Positions 23,996 to 32,825 of a DNA stretch of 64,000 nt are shown one piece after another (position 1 is the stretch's first letter; each line of letters starts with the position of its first letter). The stretch is from assembly GCF_047345485.1 (NCBI RefSeq), contig NZ_JBLFEN010000004.1, forward strand, positions 124,001-188,000, in the 5' to 3' direction. A model generated the notes under the pieces. The model worked only from the letters and a program-made list of their open reading frames with translations, was not told the DNA's origin and ran no database searches. This DNA is from Jejuia sp047345485 (GTDB taxonomy: Bacteria > Bacteroidota > Bacteroidia > Flavobacteriales > Flavobacteriaceae). The translations under genes and the position numbers were made by a program.

Positions 23996-24631
23996 TTACA
24001 GTAATAACGATAAACTTAAAATTAATTGATCTGGTCTGGTATCTAATCTACTTTCAACACTACCTACGTTAGTATTTATAAATGTAGCTTCGTTATTATT
24101 AAAACCTCTTTCATACCTTAAATCAATCCCTAGTTTTTTAAAGTTTAAGCCAATACCAAAATTTAAACCTACTGAAAAATCGTTTTCAACATCGTTTATA
24201 GTAATACTATCAAATTCAGAATCTAAAATATATTGAAACGATGGGCCTGCAAATACACTAATGGGCCCTAATACTTTAATACCTAATAATACTGGTGCGT
24301 CTAACTTAGTTAGTTGAAAACTATCGTTTCTATAATCACTTTTGGTTCTCGTGTAAACTAGCTCTGGACGTAAATAAATATCTTTACCTATTTTTCCGAA
24401 AATACCAACATGAAAGCCAATATTTCTATCAGGATTTTCAGCATTAGCGTTAATAGATTCAAAATAATCACCATTTCCATTGTAGTTTAATCCACCTTTT
24501 AAACCAAAACCTGCCTGAGTTTGGGCAAAACTAGATAAAGAAAGGAAGGTTAAAGCCGTTAGAAGTAACACAACCTTGATTGAAGAAAATTGTGCTTTTA
24601 ATTCGTTTTGTAATTCATTTGTTCGTTTCAT
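23996..24631 (-). CDS. Outer-membrane beta-barrel protein
   Basis: A 211-residue exported protein with a signal peptide that may run to about residue 37 (LTFLSLSSFAQ). The mature part shows alternating strands ending in aromatic residues (GFGLKGGLNYNG, IYLRPELVYTR, FAGPSFQYI, LGIDLRYERGF) and closes with SLSLLL. This is the pattern of OmpA/porin-type eight-stranded barrels of Bacteroidota (porin family, PF13568-like). No channel or receptor function can be read from it. It is downstream of the transketolase genes but separated by a strong terminator. Confidence 0.82.
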   Translation of the reverse strand: MKRTNELQNELKAQFSSIKVVLLLTALTFLSLSSFAQTQAGFGLKGGLNYNGNGDYFESINANAENPDRNIGFHVGIFGKIGKDIYLRPELVYTRTKSDYRNDSFQLTKLDAPVLLGIKVLGPISVFAGPSFQYILDSEFDSITINDVENDFSVGLNFGIGLNFKKLGIDLRYERGFNNNEATFINTNVGSVESRLDTRPDQLILSLSLLL

Positions 24632-24717
24632 AATTATTCGTTTTAAGATTTGATGTTTTCTCCATAATCAAAAACGTTGCCAAACGTTAATTATTTTAAG
24701 AAATATAGAATAAAACA

Positions 24718-24751
24718 AAAAGGTTCTCTCAAAAAAATTGAGAGAACCTTT
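24718..24751 (-). terminator. Intrinsic terminator after the transketolase pair
   Basis: AAAGGTTCTCTCAA (24718-24731 region) pairs with TTGAGAGAACCTTT (24738-24751) around a short A loop; the T run follows on the minus strand. It lies 23 bases after the stop of the C-terminal transketolase gene. Confidence 0.8.
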
Positions 24752-24773
24752 AATATAAGCTAGTACTATTAAA

Positions 24774-25727
24774 TTATTTTCTCTTTAATACGGCCTTTGT
24801 TTTTTCTATAATGGCTGCACTATTTAAACCATATTTTTCCATGAGTTGTGCAGGTGTGCCAGATTCTCCAAAAGTATCATTTGTACCAACAAACTCTTGT
24901 GGTGCAGGATTATTTGTTGCTAATACTCTAGCAACACTTTCTCCTAATCCACCCAAAACGTTATGCTCCTCAGCAGTAACCACACAACCTGTTTTTGCAA
25001 CAGATTCTAAAATAGCGGTTTCATCAAGCGGTTTAATAGTATGTATATTTATTACTTCAGCAGAAATACCTTGCTCATGTAAAGCTTTTGAGGCTTCTAA
25101 TGCTTCCCAAACTAAGTGACCAGTAGCCACAATTGTAACATCTGTACCTTCTGTAAATTTTATGGCTTTACCAATTTCAAATTTTTGATCAGCAGGTGTA
25201 AAAATAGGAACAGATGGTCTACCAAAACGTAAGTAAACAGGGCCATCATATTCTGCAATGGCTATAGTAGCTGCTTTCGTTTGATTAAAATCACAAGGGT
25301 TAATTACTGTCATTCCAGGCAGCATTTTCATCATACCAATATCTTCAAGAATTTGGTGTGTTGCACCATCTTCACCTAAAGTTAAACCAGCATGCGATGC
25401 ACATATTTTTACGTTTTTACCTGAATATGCTATAGATTGACGAATTTGATCGTAAACACGACCCGTAGAAAAGTTTGCAAAAGTACCTGTAAATGGTATT
25501 TTACCACCAATGGTTAAACCAGCTGCAATACCCATCATGTTAGCTTCTGCAATTCCTATTTGGAAAAAGCGTTCTGGGTTTTCCTTAATAAATTCGTTCA
25601 TCTTTAAAGACCCAATTAAGTCAGCACAAAGCGCTACCACATTGGGGTTAGTTCTTCCAAGCTCTGTTAAACCTGCACCAAAACCACTTCTTGTATCTTT
25701 TTTTTCTGTGTATGTATATGTTTTCAT
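24774..25727 (-). CDS. Transketolase, C-terminal half
   Basis: A 317-residue protein covering the pyrimidine-binding and C-terminal domains of transketolase: GFGAGLTELGRTN, QIGIAEANMMGIAAGL (the catalytic Glu is in this pyrimidine-binding helix), VYLRFGRPSVPIF and the C-terminal TVAEEHNVLGGLGE segment. It needs the N-terminal partner encoded directly upstream (25747-26592, 19 bases away) to form one active enzyme. Split transketolase is common in Bacteroidota. The pair moves two-carbon units in the pentose-phosphate pathway. Confidence 0.92.
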   Translation of the reverse strand: MKTYTYTEKKDTRSGFGAGLTELGRTNPNVVALCADLIGSLKMNEFIKENPERFFQIGIAEANMMGIAAGLTIGGKIPFTGTFANFSTGRVYDQIRQSIAYSGKNVKICASHAGLTLGEDGATHQILEDIGMMKMLPGMTVINPCDFNQTKAATIAIAEYDGPVYLRFGRPSVPIFTPADQKFEIGKAIKFTEGTDVTIVATGHLVWEALEASKALHEQGISAEVINIHTIKPLDETAILESVAKTGCVVTAEEHNVLGGLGESVARVLATNNPAPQEFVGTNDTFGESGTPAQLMEKYGLNSAAIIEKTKAVLKRK

Positions 25728-25746
25728 TTTTTTTTAAATAAGTGGT

Positions 25747-26592
25747 TTAGTAATCGCCTAAAGTTTCTGGGTTTTGCTTTAATCCAAGGGCTAATTGTTC
25801 ATCATTTGGTGCTTTACCATGCCACGCATGTGTATGCATCATAAAATCTACACCATTACCCATTATAGTTTTAAGTAATACACAAACAGGTTTTCCCTTT
25901 CCAGTTTCTGCTTTAGCTTTAGCCATACCAGCCAAAATAGCCTCAAGGTTATTGCCTTCTTCAATTTCTAATACTGTCCAGCCAAAAGCTTCAAACTTAC
26001 CTTTAATGCTGCCCATAGGTAAAACATCATCGGTAGACCCATCAATTTGCTGTCCGTTTAAATCTATGGTAGCAATAAGGTTATCTACTTTTTTCCCAGC
26101 AGCATACATAATTGCCTCCCAGTTTTGTCCTTCTTGTAACTCACCATCACCATGTAATGTATAAACAATATTATCGTCATTGTTTAATTTTTTAGCTTGT
26201 GCAGCACCTAAGGCTACAGACATACCTTGACCTAAAGATCCAGATGCTATTCGTATTCCTGGTAAACCTTCATGGGTTGTAGGATGACCTTGTAAACGCG
26301 AATTTATAAGTCTAAATGTATTTAATTCTTCAACTGGAAAATAACCAGCTCTTGCCAATACACTGTAGCAAACAGGAGAAATGTGTCCGTTAGATAAGAA
26401 GAACAAATCCTCTCCAATTCCATCCATGTCGAATGTATCTTTTCTTTCCATAATTTCGTTGTAAAGTGCAACGAAAAATTCAGTACAACCTAAGGAACCT
26501 CCTGGGTGCCCAGAATTTACCTTATGAACTTGTCTTAAGATATCTCTTCTAACCTGAGTACAGATATCTTCTAAGTGTTTAATGTTTGGCAT
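25747..26592 (-). CDS. Transketolase, N-terminal half
   Basis: A 281-residue protein with the thiamine-diphosphate-binding domain: VNSGHPGGSLGCTEFFVALY, FLSNGHISPVCYSVLAR, GSLGQGMSVALGAA and the metal-binding YTLHGDGELQEGQNWEAI followed by IDLNGQQIDG. The C-terminal TIMGNGVDFMMHTHAWHGK closes the active site. It is first in a two-gene operon with the C-terminal half. Its start at 26592 is 164 bases from the divergent tgt gene, so the promoters of both lie in that gap. Confidence 0.94.
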   Translation of the reverse strand: MPNIKHLEDICTQVRRDILRQVHKVNSGHPGGSLGCTEFFVALYNEIMERKDTFDMDGIGEDLFFLSNGHISPVCYSVLARAGYFPVEELNTFRLINSRLQGHPTTHEGLPGIRIASGSLGQGMSVALGAAQAKKLNNDDNIVYTLHGDGELQEGQNWEAIMYAAGKKVDNLIATIDLNGQQIDGSTDDVLPMGSIKGKFEAFGWTVLEIEEGNNLEAILAGMAKAKAETGKGKPVCVLLKTIMGNGVDFMMHTHAWHGKAPNDEQLALGLKQNPETLGDY

Positions 26593-26728
26593 GTTAAGTG
26601 ATTATTTTTTGCGCCACAAAAATAGGGTATTGAGATAGGTTTACAAACAAAATAAAGTGGTATTTTGAATAAATTTACTAAAGGTTTAAGTAGATTTAAT
26701 AAGTCTGTTTTTTTTGATTTAAAATATG

Positions 26729-26736
26729 TAGGTTTG
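26729..26736 (+). promoter_or_regulatory. Candidate -7 element for tgt
   Basis: TAGGTTTG matches TAnnTTTG and lies 20 bases before the tgt ATG. A TTTG at 26713-26716 is closer than the usual spacing, so only the -7 part is claimed. Confidence 0.4.
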
Positions 26737-26756
26737 CTTTCTGGTTTATAAGATTT

Positions 26757-27887
26757 ATGAAATTTGAATTAAATACAAAGGATACGCAAAGTAAAGCACG
26801 TGCAGGAAAAATAACAACAGACCATGGCGTGATTGAAACGCCTATATTTATGCCTGTTGGCACTGTAGCTTCTGTAAAGGGAGTGCACCAGCGAGAACTA
26901 AAGAATGATATAAATCCAGATATTATCTTAGGAAATACCTATCATCTATACTTACGCCCTCAAACAGAAATTATTGAAAAAGCAGGTGGGCTTCATAAAT
27001 TTATGAATTGGGATAGAAATATTTTAACCGATTCTGGAGGTTATCAAGTATACTCACTTTCTGCTAATAGAAAGATAAAAGAGGAAGGTGTTAAATTTAA
27101 ATCGCATATTGATGGGAGCTACCATACATTTACCCCAGAAAACGTTATGGAAATACAGCGTAGTATTGGTGCTGATATTATTATGGCTTTTGATGAATGT
27201 ACACCGTATCCTTGCGATTATAATTACGTAAAACGCTCGATGCATATGACGCATCGTTGGTTGGATAGATGCATCAATCATTTAGAAAAAACACCTTTAA
27301 AATATGATTATAAACAAGCTTTTTTTCCAATTGTTCAAGGTGGTACTTATAAAGATTTAAGAATACAATCTGCAGAATACATAGCTAATGCTGGTGCAGT
27401 AGGAAACGCTATTGGTGGATTATCTGTTGGAGAACCAGCCGAAGAAATGTATGCTATGACAGAGGTAGTATGCAACGTTTTGCCAGAAGATAAACCCAGA
27501 TATTTAATGGGTGTTGGCACACCAATCAATATTTTAGAAAATATTGCGTTAGGTATAGATATGTTTGATTGTGTAATGCCAACACGAAATGCAAGAAACG
27601 GTATGCTGTTTACCGCACATGGTACCATAAATATTAAAAACAAAAAGTGGGCAGACGATTTTTCTGCTATTGATGATATGGCTATTACTTTTGTAGATAC
27701 CGAATACAGTAAAGCCTATTTACGTCATCTATTTACAGTAAATGAGTTGTTAGGAAAGCAAATAGCAACTATCCATAATTTAGGATTTTATATGTGGTTG
27801 GTTCGCGAGGCAAGAAAGCATATTTTAGCAGGAGATTTTGCCGAATGGAAAAATAGTATGGTAAAACAAATGGATAATAGACTTTAA
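26757..27887 (+). CDS. tgt: tRNA-guanine transglycosylase
   Basis: A 376-residue TIM-barrel enzyme. ILTDSGGYQVYSLS holds the active-site Asp/Ser region, AFDECTPYP and FPIVQGGTYKDLR are substrate-binding segments, GGLSVGEP follows, and the nucleophile Asp lies in GIDMFDCVMPTRNARNG. Unusually for textbooks but normal in this phylum, the C-terminal zinc site is in a reduced form (the usual Cys-rich CxCxxC is not evident). It exchanges guanine for preQ1 at position 34 of four tRNAs. The LptF/G-like gene starts 39 bases downstream. Confidence 0.93.
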   Translation: MKFELNTKDTQSKARAGKITTDHGVIETPIFMPVGTVASVKGVHQRELKNDINPDIILGNTYHLYLRPQTEIIEKAGGLHKFMNWDRNILTDSGGYQVYSLSANRKIKEEGVKFKSHIDGSYHTFTPENVMEIQRSIGADIIMAFDECTPYPCDYNYVKRSMHMTHRWLDRCINHLEKTPLKYDYKQAFFPIVQGGTYKDLRIQSAEYIANAGAVGNAIGGLSVGEPAEEMYAMTEVVCNVLPEDKPRYLMGVGTPINILENIALGIDMFDCVMPTRNARNGMLFTAHGTINIKNKKWADDFSAIDDMAITFVDTEYSKAYLRHLFTVNELLGKQIATIHNLGFYMWLVREARKHILAGDFAEWKNSMVKQMDNRL

Positions 27888-27926
27888 AATGAAATATACC
27901 CTTTTAGAATTTGAGATAGGGAGATT

Positions 27927-29003
27927 ATGAAAATATTAGATTGGTACATATTAAAGCGCTATTTATTCACCTTTTTGATGATGCTTTTACTGTTTATCCC
28001 AATAGGAATTACAGTAAATTTAGCTGAAAAAATAGGTAAAATTTTAGATAACGACGTGCCTTTTAATGAAGTGGCGTTATTTTATTTAGATTTTACCATT
28101 TATTTTGCAAATCTTCTTTTTCCATTATTTCTTTTTTTATCTGTAATATGGTTTACTTCAAAATTAGCAAATAATACAGAGATTGTTGCGTTTTTAAGCT
28201 CTGGTGTTTCCTTTTCAAGATTTTTAAGACCCTATATTTACGGCGCTACAATAACGGCTGCTTTTGCTTTGTTTTTAGGTATGTTTTTAGCCCCCGAAGC
28301 GAGTAAAGGTTTTAACGAATTTGATTATAAATATTTTAAAAAAGGTAAGAGCGCAGTTGATGGTAAAAATGTATACCGACAAATAAATGACACTGATTTT
28401 ATTTATGTGAGCAGTTATGATTCAAAAAATAAATTAGGTCAAAATTTTACTTTAGAGCATTTAGAAAATAATACATTAAAATATAAAATTAGCTCAAAAA
28501 GTATTAGATATATTGATAGAGACTCAACCTACAGGTTAATAGATTATGTTAAGCGAAACGTAGGCCCTTTAGGTGATACTTTAGATATAGTAAGACGAAA
28601 AGACACATTGTTTTCTTTTGAAGCCGAAGATTTAACTCCAGTAATTTACATAGCAGAAACATTATCTTATCCCGAATTAACCAAGTTTATAAAAAAGGAA
28701 GAAGCTAGAGGCTCATCTAATATTGGGCGTTATAAATTGGTGTTATATAGAAAATGGAGTTTACCAGTTTCTATTTTTATATTAACCATCATTGCTGTAG
28801 CAGTGTCTTCTATAAAACGTCGCGGTGGTATGGGTGTTAACTTAGCATTGGGTATTTGTATTGCAATGATATTTGTGTTTTTCGACAAAATATTTGGTGT
28901 TATGGCACAACAATCCAATTTTCCACCAATAATTGCAGTCTGGTTTCCTAATTTCATATTTGGTATTTTAGCAGTATATCTATTATATAAAGCCAAACGC
29001 TAA
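27927..29003 (+). CDS. LptF/LptG-family lipopolysaccharide permease
   Basis: A 358-residue protein with the permease architecture of the YjgP/YjgQ family: about three N-terminal membrane helices (MKILDWYILKRYLFTFLMMLL), a periplasmic middle of about 170 residues, and three C-terminal helices (SIFILTIIAVAVSSIKRRGGMGVN). It forms the membrane half of the LPS transporter powered by LptB (gene at 4638-5378). It follows tgt by 39 bases, so they are probably co-transcribed. LptF and LptG cannot be told apart here. Confidence 0.88.
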   Translation: MKILDWYILKRYLFTFLMMLLLFIPIGITVNLAEKIGKILDNDVPFNEVALFYLDFTIYFANLLFPLFLFLSVIWFTSKLANNTEIVAFLSSGVSFSRFLRPYIYGATITAAFALFLGMFLAPEASKGFNEFDYKYFKKGKSAVDGKNVYRQINDTDFIYVSSYDSKNKLGQNFTLEHLENNTLKYKISSKSIRYIDRDSTYRLIDYVKRNVGPLGDTLDIVRRKDTLFSFEAEDLTPVIYIAETLSYPELTKFIKKEEARGSSNIGRYKLVLYRKWSLPVSIFILTIIAVAVSSIKRRGGMGVNLALGICIAMIFVFFDKIFGVMAQQSNFPPIIAVWFPNFIFGILAVYLLYKAKR

Positions 29004-29134
29004 GTTTTAATATGAAATAGAATATACAGAATTAACGTAGCTGTTTTGTATATTAATTATACCAAAAGCGTAGATATAGTAGTAGCTAAATTGAAGCTTT
29101 TTAACGAAGTTTACGCACCAAAGAGTAAGCTAAA

Positions 29135-30049
29135 ATGGATACACTATTTCATATTAAACCTAAACTTAAAAATTACCTTCATTTACATCTTTTAGTTTTT
29201 ATTGCAGGTTTTACGGCCATTTTAGGAAAAGAAATTTCAATTACAGCAATTCCTCTAGTTTGGTTTCGTATGTCTATGGCAGCAGTTTTAATGTTTCTTT
29301 TTATAAAATTTAGAAATATTACATTAAAAATAGATAAAAGGTCAATAATTAATTTATCCTTTGCAGGCATTATCATTGCATTACATTGGATAACTTTTTT
29401 TGCAGCCATAGATGCTGCAAATATTTCTATAGCATTAGCAATGTTTTCTACTGGTGCATTTTTTGCATCCATTATAGAACCTATATTTTATAAAAGAAAA
29501 ATTATAGGCTACGAAATACTATTTGGTATACTAGTAATTATTGGCGTTTTTATCATTACAAAAGGTGAAATAAAATATTTAACGGGGATTTTATTAGGGA
29601 TTTCATCTGCTTTTTTCTCATCATTATTTGCAGTTTTAAATGGTGTTTTTTTAAAAAAACATTCAGCTACAGTTATTTCTTTTTACGAATTTATTAGCGG
29701 TGTGTTATTTATTTCTGTATTTATATTTTTTTTTGAAGGAGGTTTTTCTGTTGATTTTTTTAATATCAGCGCTAAGGATTTTTGGTTATTATTCATTTTA
29801 GCATCAATTTGTACTGCTTATGCTTTTATAGCATCTGTGTATGTTATGAAACTTATTAGTCCCTATACTGTTGTGTTAACTTATAATTTAGAACCTGTTT
29901 ATGGTATTCTAATAGCATTAACATTATATCCTGAGAGCGAAAAAATGAGTGCAGAATTTTATTATGGTGCATTCATTATTATAGGAACTGTACTGTTAAA
30001 TGGTATTTTAAAAAACAAGCACGTCTTTAAAAGAAAACAAATAAGTTAA
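29135..30049 (+). CDS. EamA/DMT-family transporter
   Basis: A 304-residue integral membrane protein with ten predicted hydrophobic segments arranged as two EamA repeats. The first contains AGFTAILGKEISITAIPLVWFRM and the second LLFILASICTAYAFIASVYVMK with LTYNLEPVYGILIAL. Members export amino acids, metabolites or drugs; the substrate is unknown. No regulator or operon partner is next to it; its start is 131 bases from the permease gene and its end is 67 bases from accA. Confidence 0.85.
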   Translation: MDTLFHIKPKLKNYLHLHLLVFIAGFTAILGKEISITAIPLVWFRMSMAAVLMFLFIKFRNITLKIDKRSIINLSFAGIIIALHWITFFAAIDAANISIALAMFSTGAFFASIIEPIFYKRKIIGYEILFGILVIIGVFIITKGEIKYLTGILLGISSAFFSSLFAVLNGVFLKKHSATVISFYEFISGVLFISVFIFFFEGGFSVDFFNISAKDFWLLFILASICTAYAFIASVYVMKLISPYTVVLTYNLEPVYGILIALTLYPESEKMSAEFYYGAFIIIGTVLLNGILKNKHVFKRKQIS

Positions 30050-30058
30050 TTTCTAAAA

Positions 30059-30086
30059 TTGAAACAAAATAATTTCCTTAGTTTTG
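30059..30086 (+). promoter_or_regulatory. accA promoter
   Basis: TTG (30059-30061), 17 bases of spacer, and TAGTTTTG (30079-30086) fit the Bacteroidota consensus TTG-N17-23-TAnnTTTG. The predicted start of transcription is about 26 bases upstream of the accA ATG. Confidence 0.6.
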
Positions 30087-30116
30087 TGTACTAACTAAAA
30101 AATAAATTAAATTCTT

Positions 30117-31070
30117 ATGGAATATTTAGAATTTGAATTACCTATAAAGGAGCTAGAAGAACAACTTCAAAAATGTAAAGTGATTGGAGAGGAAAGTGAT
30201 GTTGATGTTACCGAAACCTGCGAACAAATAGAGCAAAAGCTAAAAAAAACAACTACAGATATTTATAAAAACATGACGCCTTGGCAACGTGTGCAACTCT
30301 CTAGGCATCCTGATAGACCATATACCTTAGATTATATAAAAGCTATTTGCGGTGATTCTTTCTTAGAATTACATGGAGATAGAAGCTTTAAAGATGATAA
30401 AGCAATGATAGGTGGTTTAGGTAAAATTGGAGACCAAAGCTACATGTTTATAGGTCAGCAAAAAGGATTTAACACCAAAACACGACAATATAGAAACTTT
30501 GGTATGGCTAACCCTGAAGGGTATCGTAAAGCATTGCGATTAATGAAGTCCGCCGAAAAATTTGGTATTCCTGTTGTTACACTACTTGATACTCCAGGTG
30601 CTTACCCTGGTTTGGAAGCTGAAGAGCGTGGACAAGGAGAAGCCATAGCTAGGAATATTTTAGAAATGACACGTTTAAAAGTGCCTGTGGTTACTGTAGT
30701 AATAGGCGAAGGTGCTTCTGGAGGTGCATTAGGCATTGGCGTTGGAGATCGTGTATTAATGTTAGAAAATACGTGGTATTCAGTAATATCACCAGAGTCT
30801 TGTTCATCTATTTTATGGCGTAGCTGGGAATATAAAGAGACTGCAGCAGAGGCATTAAAGCTTACAGCAACAGACATGAAAAAACTTAAGTTAATTGATG
30901 CTATAATTAAAGAACCAGTTGGAGGAGCTCATAGAGATAGAGACAAAACATTTAAAAGTATATCTAATGCCATAGAAAAGCATTATGGGGAATTAAAAAA
31001 CTTATCACCAACAGATTTAGTACATCAACGTATGGAAAAATATTCCAATATGGGAGTTTATAAAGGATAA
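30117..31070 (+). CDS. accA: Acetyl-CoA carboxylase carboxyltransferase subunit alpha
   Basis: A 317-residue protein with the AccA hallmarks: MEYLEFELPIKELEEQ start, LELHGDRSFKDD, GMANPEGYRKALR, LLDTPGAYPGLEAEERGQ and EGASGGALGIGVGD. It joins with the beta subunit (not in this window) to transfer carboxyl from biotin to acetyl-CoA, the first step of fatty acid synthesis. It has its own promoter and is followed by a strong terminator, so it is a single-gene unit. Confidence 0.96.
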   Translation: MEYLEFELPIKELEEQLQKCKVIGEESDVDVTETCEQIEQKLKKTTTDIYKNMTPWQRVQLSRHPDRPYTLDYIKAICGDSFLELHGDRSFKDDKAMIGGLGKIGDQSYMFIGQQKGFNTKTRQYRNFGMANPEGYRKALRLMKSAEKFGIPVVTLLDTPGAYPGLEAEERGQGEAIARNILEMTRLKVPVVTVVIGEGASGGALGIGVGDRVLMLENTWYSVISPESCSSILWRSWEYKETAAEALKLTATDMKKLKLIDAIIKEPVGGAHRDRDKTFKSISNAIEKHYGELKNLSPTDLVHQRMEKYSNMGVYKG

Positions 31071-31097
31071 CTCCTTTAAAACCAAAAGCTAAAAAAT

Positions 31098-31124
31098 CTG
31101 AAGTGAAAACTTCAGTTTTTTTTT
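31098..31124 (+). terminator. Intrinsic terminator after accA
   Basis: CTGAAGT (31098-31104), GAAA tetraloop and ACTTCAG (31109-31115) followed by nine T residues form a clean rho-independent terminator 28 bases after the accA stop. Confidence 0.85.
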
Positions 31125-31128
31125 GTGG

Positions 31129-31157
31129 TTATTCACAATATAATTTAGTTATCAACA
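31129..31157 (+). promoter_or_regulatory. Two DnaA-box-like sites upstream of dnaB
   Basis: TTATTCACA (31129-31137) fits the DnaA box TTATNCACA; TTATCAACA (31149-31157) differs at one base. They begin 20 bases apart and lie about 100 bases before dnaB. They could reflect DnaA control of the helicase gene, or chance in AT-rich DNA. Confidence 0.35.
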
Positions 31158-31236
31158 GTTGTTTTGTTAATACTGCGTGTACAATCAAAACACATATTTT
31201 TAAAATCACACACATTATTTATATACTTTCGTAGGG

Positions 31237-32778
31237 ATGAAACAACCTAACCAAATATCGGGATATAAAGTAGATAAGAGTACATTAATCAATCTTGAGA
31301 AAGGGAAGATACCACCACAAGCTACTGATTTAGAAGAAGTTGTGTTAGGTGCTATGATGATTGATAAAAAAGGTGTAGATGAGGTTATTGATATTTTAAG
31401 TCCTGATGCATTTTATAAAGAGGCGCATCAACTCATTTTCGAAGCCATTTTTCAGTTGTTTGAAGGTAGTGAGCCTGTAGACTTATTAACCGTTTCTACA
31501 CAGTTAAAGAAAAATGCAAAATTAGAAATGGTAGGCGGCGATTTTTACCTTATTTCTTTAACTCAAAAAGTAGCTTCATCTGCGCATATTGAGTTTCATG
31601 CACGTATCATCCTTCAAAAATTTATTCAACGTAGTTTAATAAAAATTTCAAACGAAATTATTGAAGATTCTTATGATGAAACTAAGGATGTTTTTGATTT
31701 ATTAGACAAAGCAGAATCTAAATTATACGAAGTTACTCAAGGCAATATTAAAAAATCTAGTGAAACTGCTCAAGAATTAGTTATACAAGCTAAAAAGAAA
31801 ATTGAGGAGATTTCTAATAAAGAAGGTTTAAGTGGTATCCCCACTGGGCTACATAAACTTGATAAGCTAACCTCTGGTTGGCAACCATCAGATTTGATTA
31901 TTGTAGCAGCCCGACCTGGTATGGGTAAAACGGCGCTAACACTTTCTATGGCACGAAATATTGCGGTAGATCAAAAAGTTCCAGTAGCATTTTTCTCTTT
32001 AGAGATGGCTTCTGTACAATTAATTACGCGTTTAATTTCTAGCGAAACAGGCTTGTCATCTGAAAAATTAAGAACAGGTAAACTTGAAAAGCACGAATGG
32101 GAACAACTTAACGTAAAGGTTAAAGATTTAGAAAAAGCTCCACTGTTTATTGATGATACACCTTCGCTTTCTATTTTTGATTTAAGAGCAAAAGCACGTC
32201 GTTTATCATCACAGCATGGTATAAAACTGATAATGATTGATTACTTACAGTTAATGACTGGTGGTAGTAGTCATGCAGGGAATCGTGAACAGGAAATTTC
32301 TATGATATCTAGAAACCTTAAAGCATTAGCTAAAGAATTAAATGTACCTGTAATAGCTTTATCGCAGTTGTCACGTGCGGTAGAAACACGTGGCGGCAGT
32401 AAAAGACCTTTATTATCAGATTTACGTGAATCTGGAGCCATAGAGCAAGATGCAGATATTGTAAGTTTTATTTATAGACCAGAGTATTATAAAATTGATG
32501 AGTGGGATGATGAAGAGCGATCACCAACTGAAGGACAAGCAGAATTTATTATAGCAAAACATAGAAATGGTGGCTTGGAAAATATTCGTCTGAAATTTAT
32601 TGGGCATTTAGGTAAGTTTGATAATCTTGATGATTTCGATTCTCCGTTTGAATTTCATAGTAAAATGAATGCTGCAGCTAATGATGATACTTTTAAAGCT
32701 GACAACTTTACTGCTAGTCCAGATCAAGCTTTTGGTAGTTCGTTTAACGAAGAGGATGATAACGATGTACCTTTTTAA
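31237..32778 (+). CDS. dnaB: Replicative DNA helicase
   Basis: A 513-residue DnaB. The N-terminal helical domain (about 20-150, with ATDLEEVVLGAMM) is followed by the RecA-like motor at 200-470, with Walker A AARPGMGKTAL, Walker B KLIMIDYLQLM and AIEQDADIVSFIYRPEYY. It unwinds DNA ahead of the replication fork. Length and motifs are complete and no intein is present. A non-conserved acidic tail ends the protein. Two DnaA-box-like sequences precede it. Confidence 0.96.
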   Translation: MKQPNQISGYKVDKSTLINLEKGKIPPQATDLEEVVLGAMMIDKKGVDEVIDILSPDAFYKEAHQLIFEAIFQLFEGSEPVDLLTVSTQLKKNAKLEMVGGDFYLISLTQKVASSAHIEFHARIILQKFIQRSLIKISNEIIEDSYDETKDVFDLLDKAESKLYEVTQGNIKKSSETAQELVIQAKKKIEEISNKEGLSGIPTGLHKLDKLTSGWQPSDLIIVAARPGMGKTALTLSMARNIAVDQKVPVAFFSLEMASVQLITRLISSETGLSSEKLRTGKLEKHEWEQLNVKVKDLEKAPLFIDDTPSLSIFDLRAKARRLSSQHGIKLIMIDYLQLMTGGSSHAGNREQEISMISRNLKALAKELNVPVIALSQLSRAVETRGGSKRPLLSDLRESGAIEQDADIVSFIYRPEYYKIDEWDDEERSPTEGQAEFIIAKHRNGGLENIRLKFIGHLGKFDNLDDFDSPFEFHSKMNAAANDDTFKADNFTASPDQAFGSSFNEEDDNDVPF

Positions 32779-32825
32779 CATTTGATTAATTATTAAGCCT
32801 GATTTTTTTATTTATCTTTCACACA

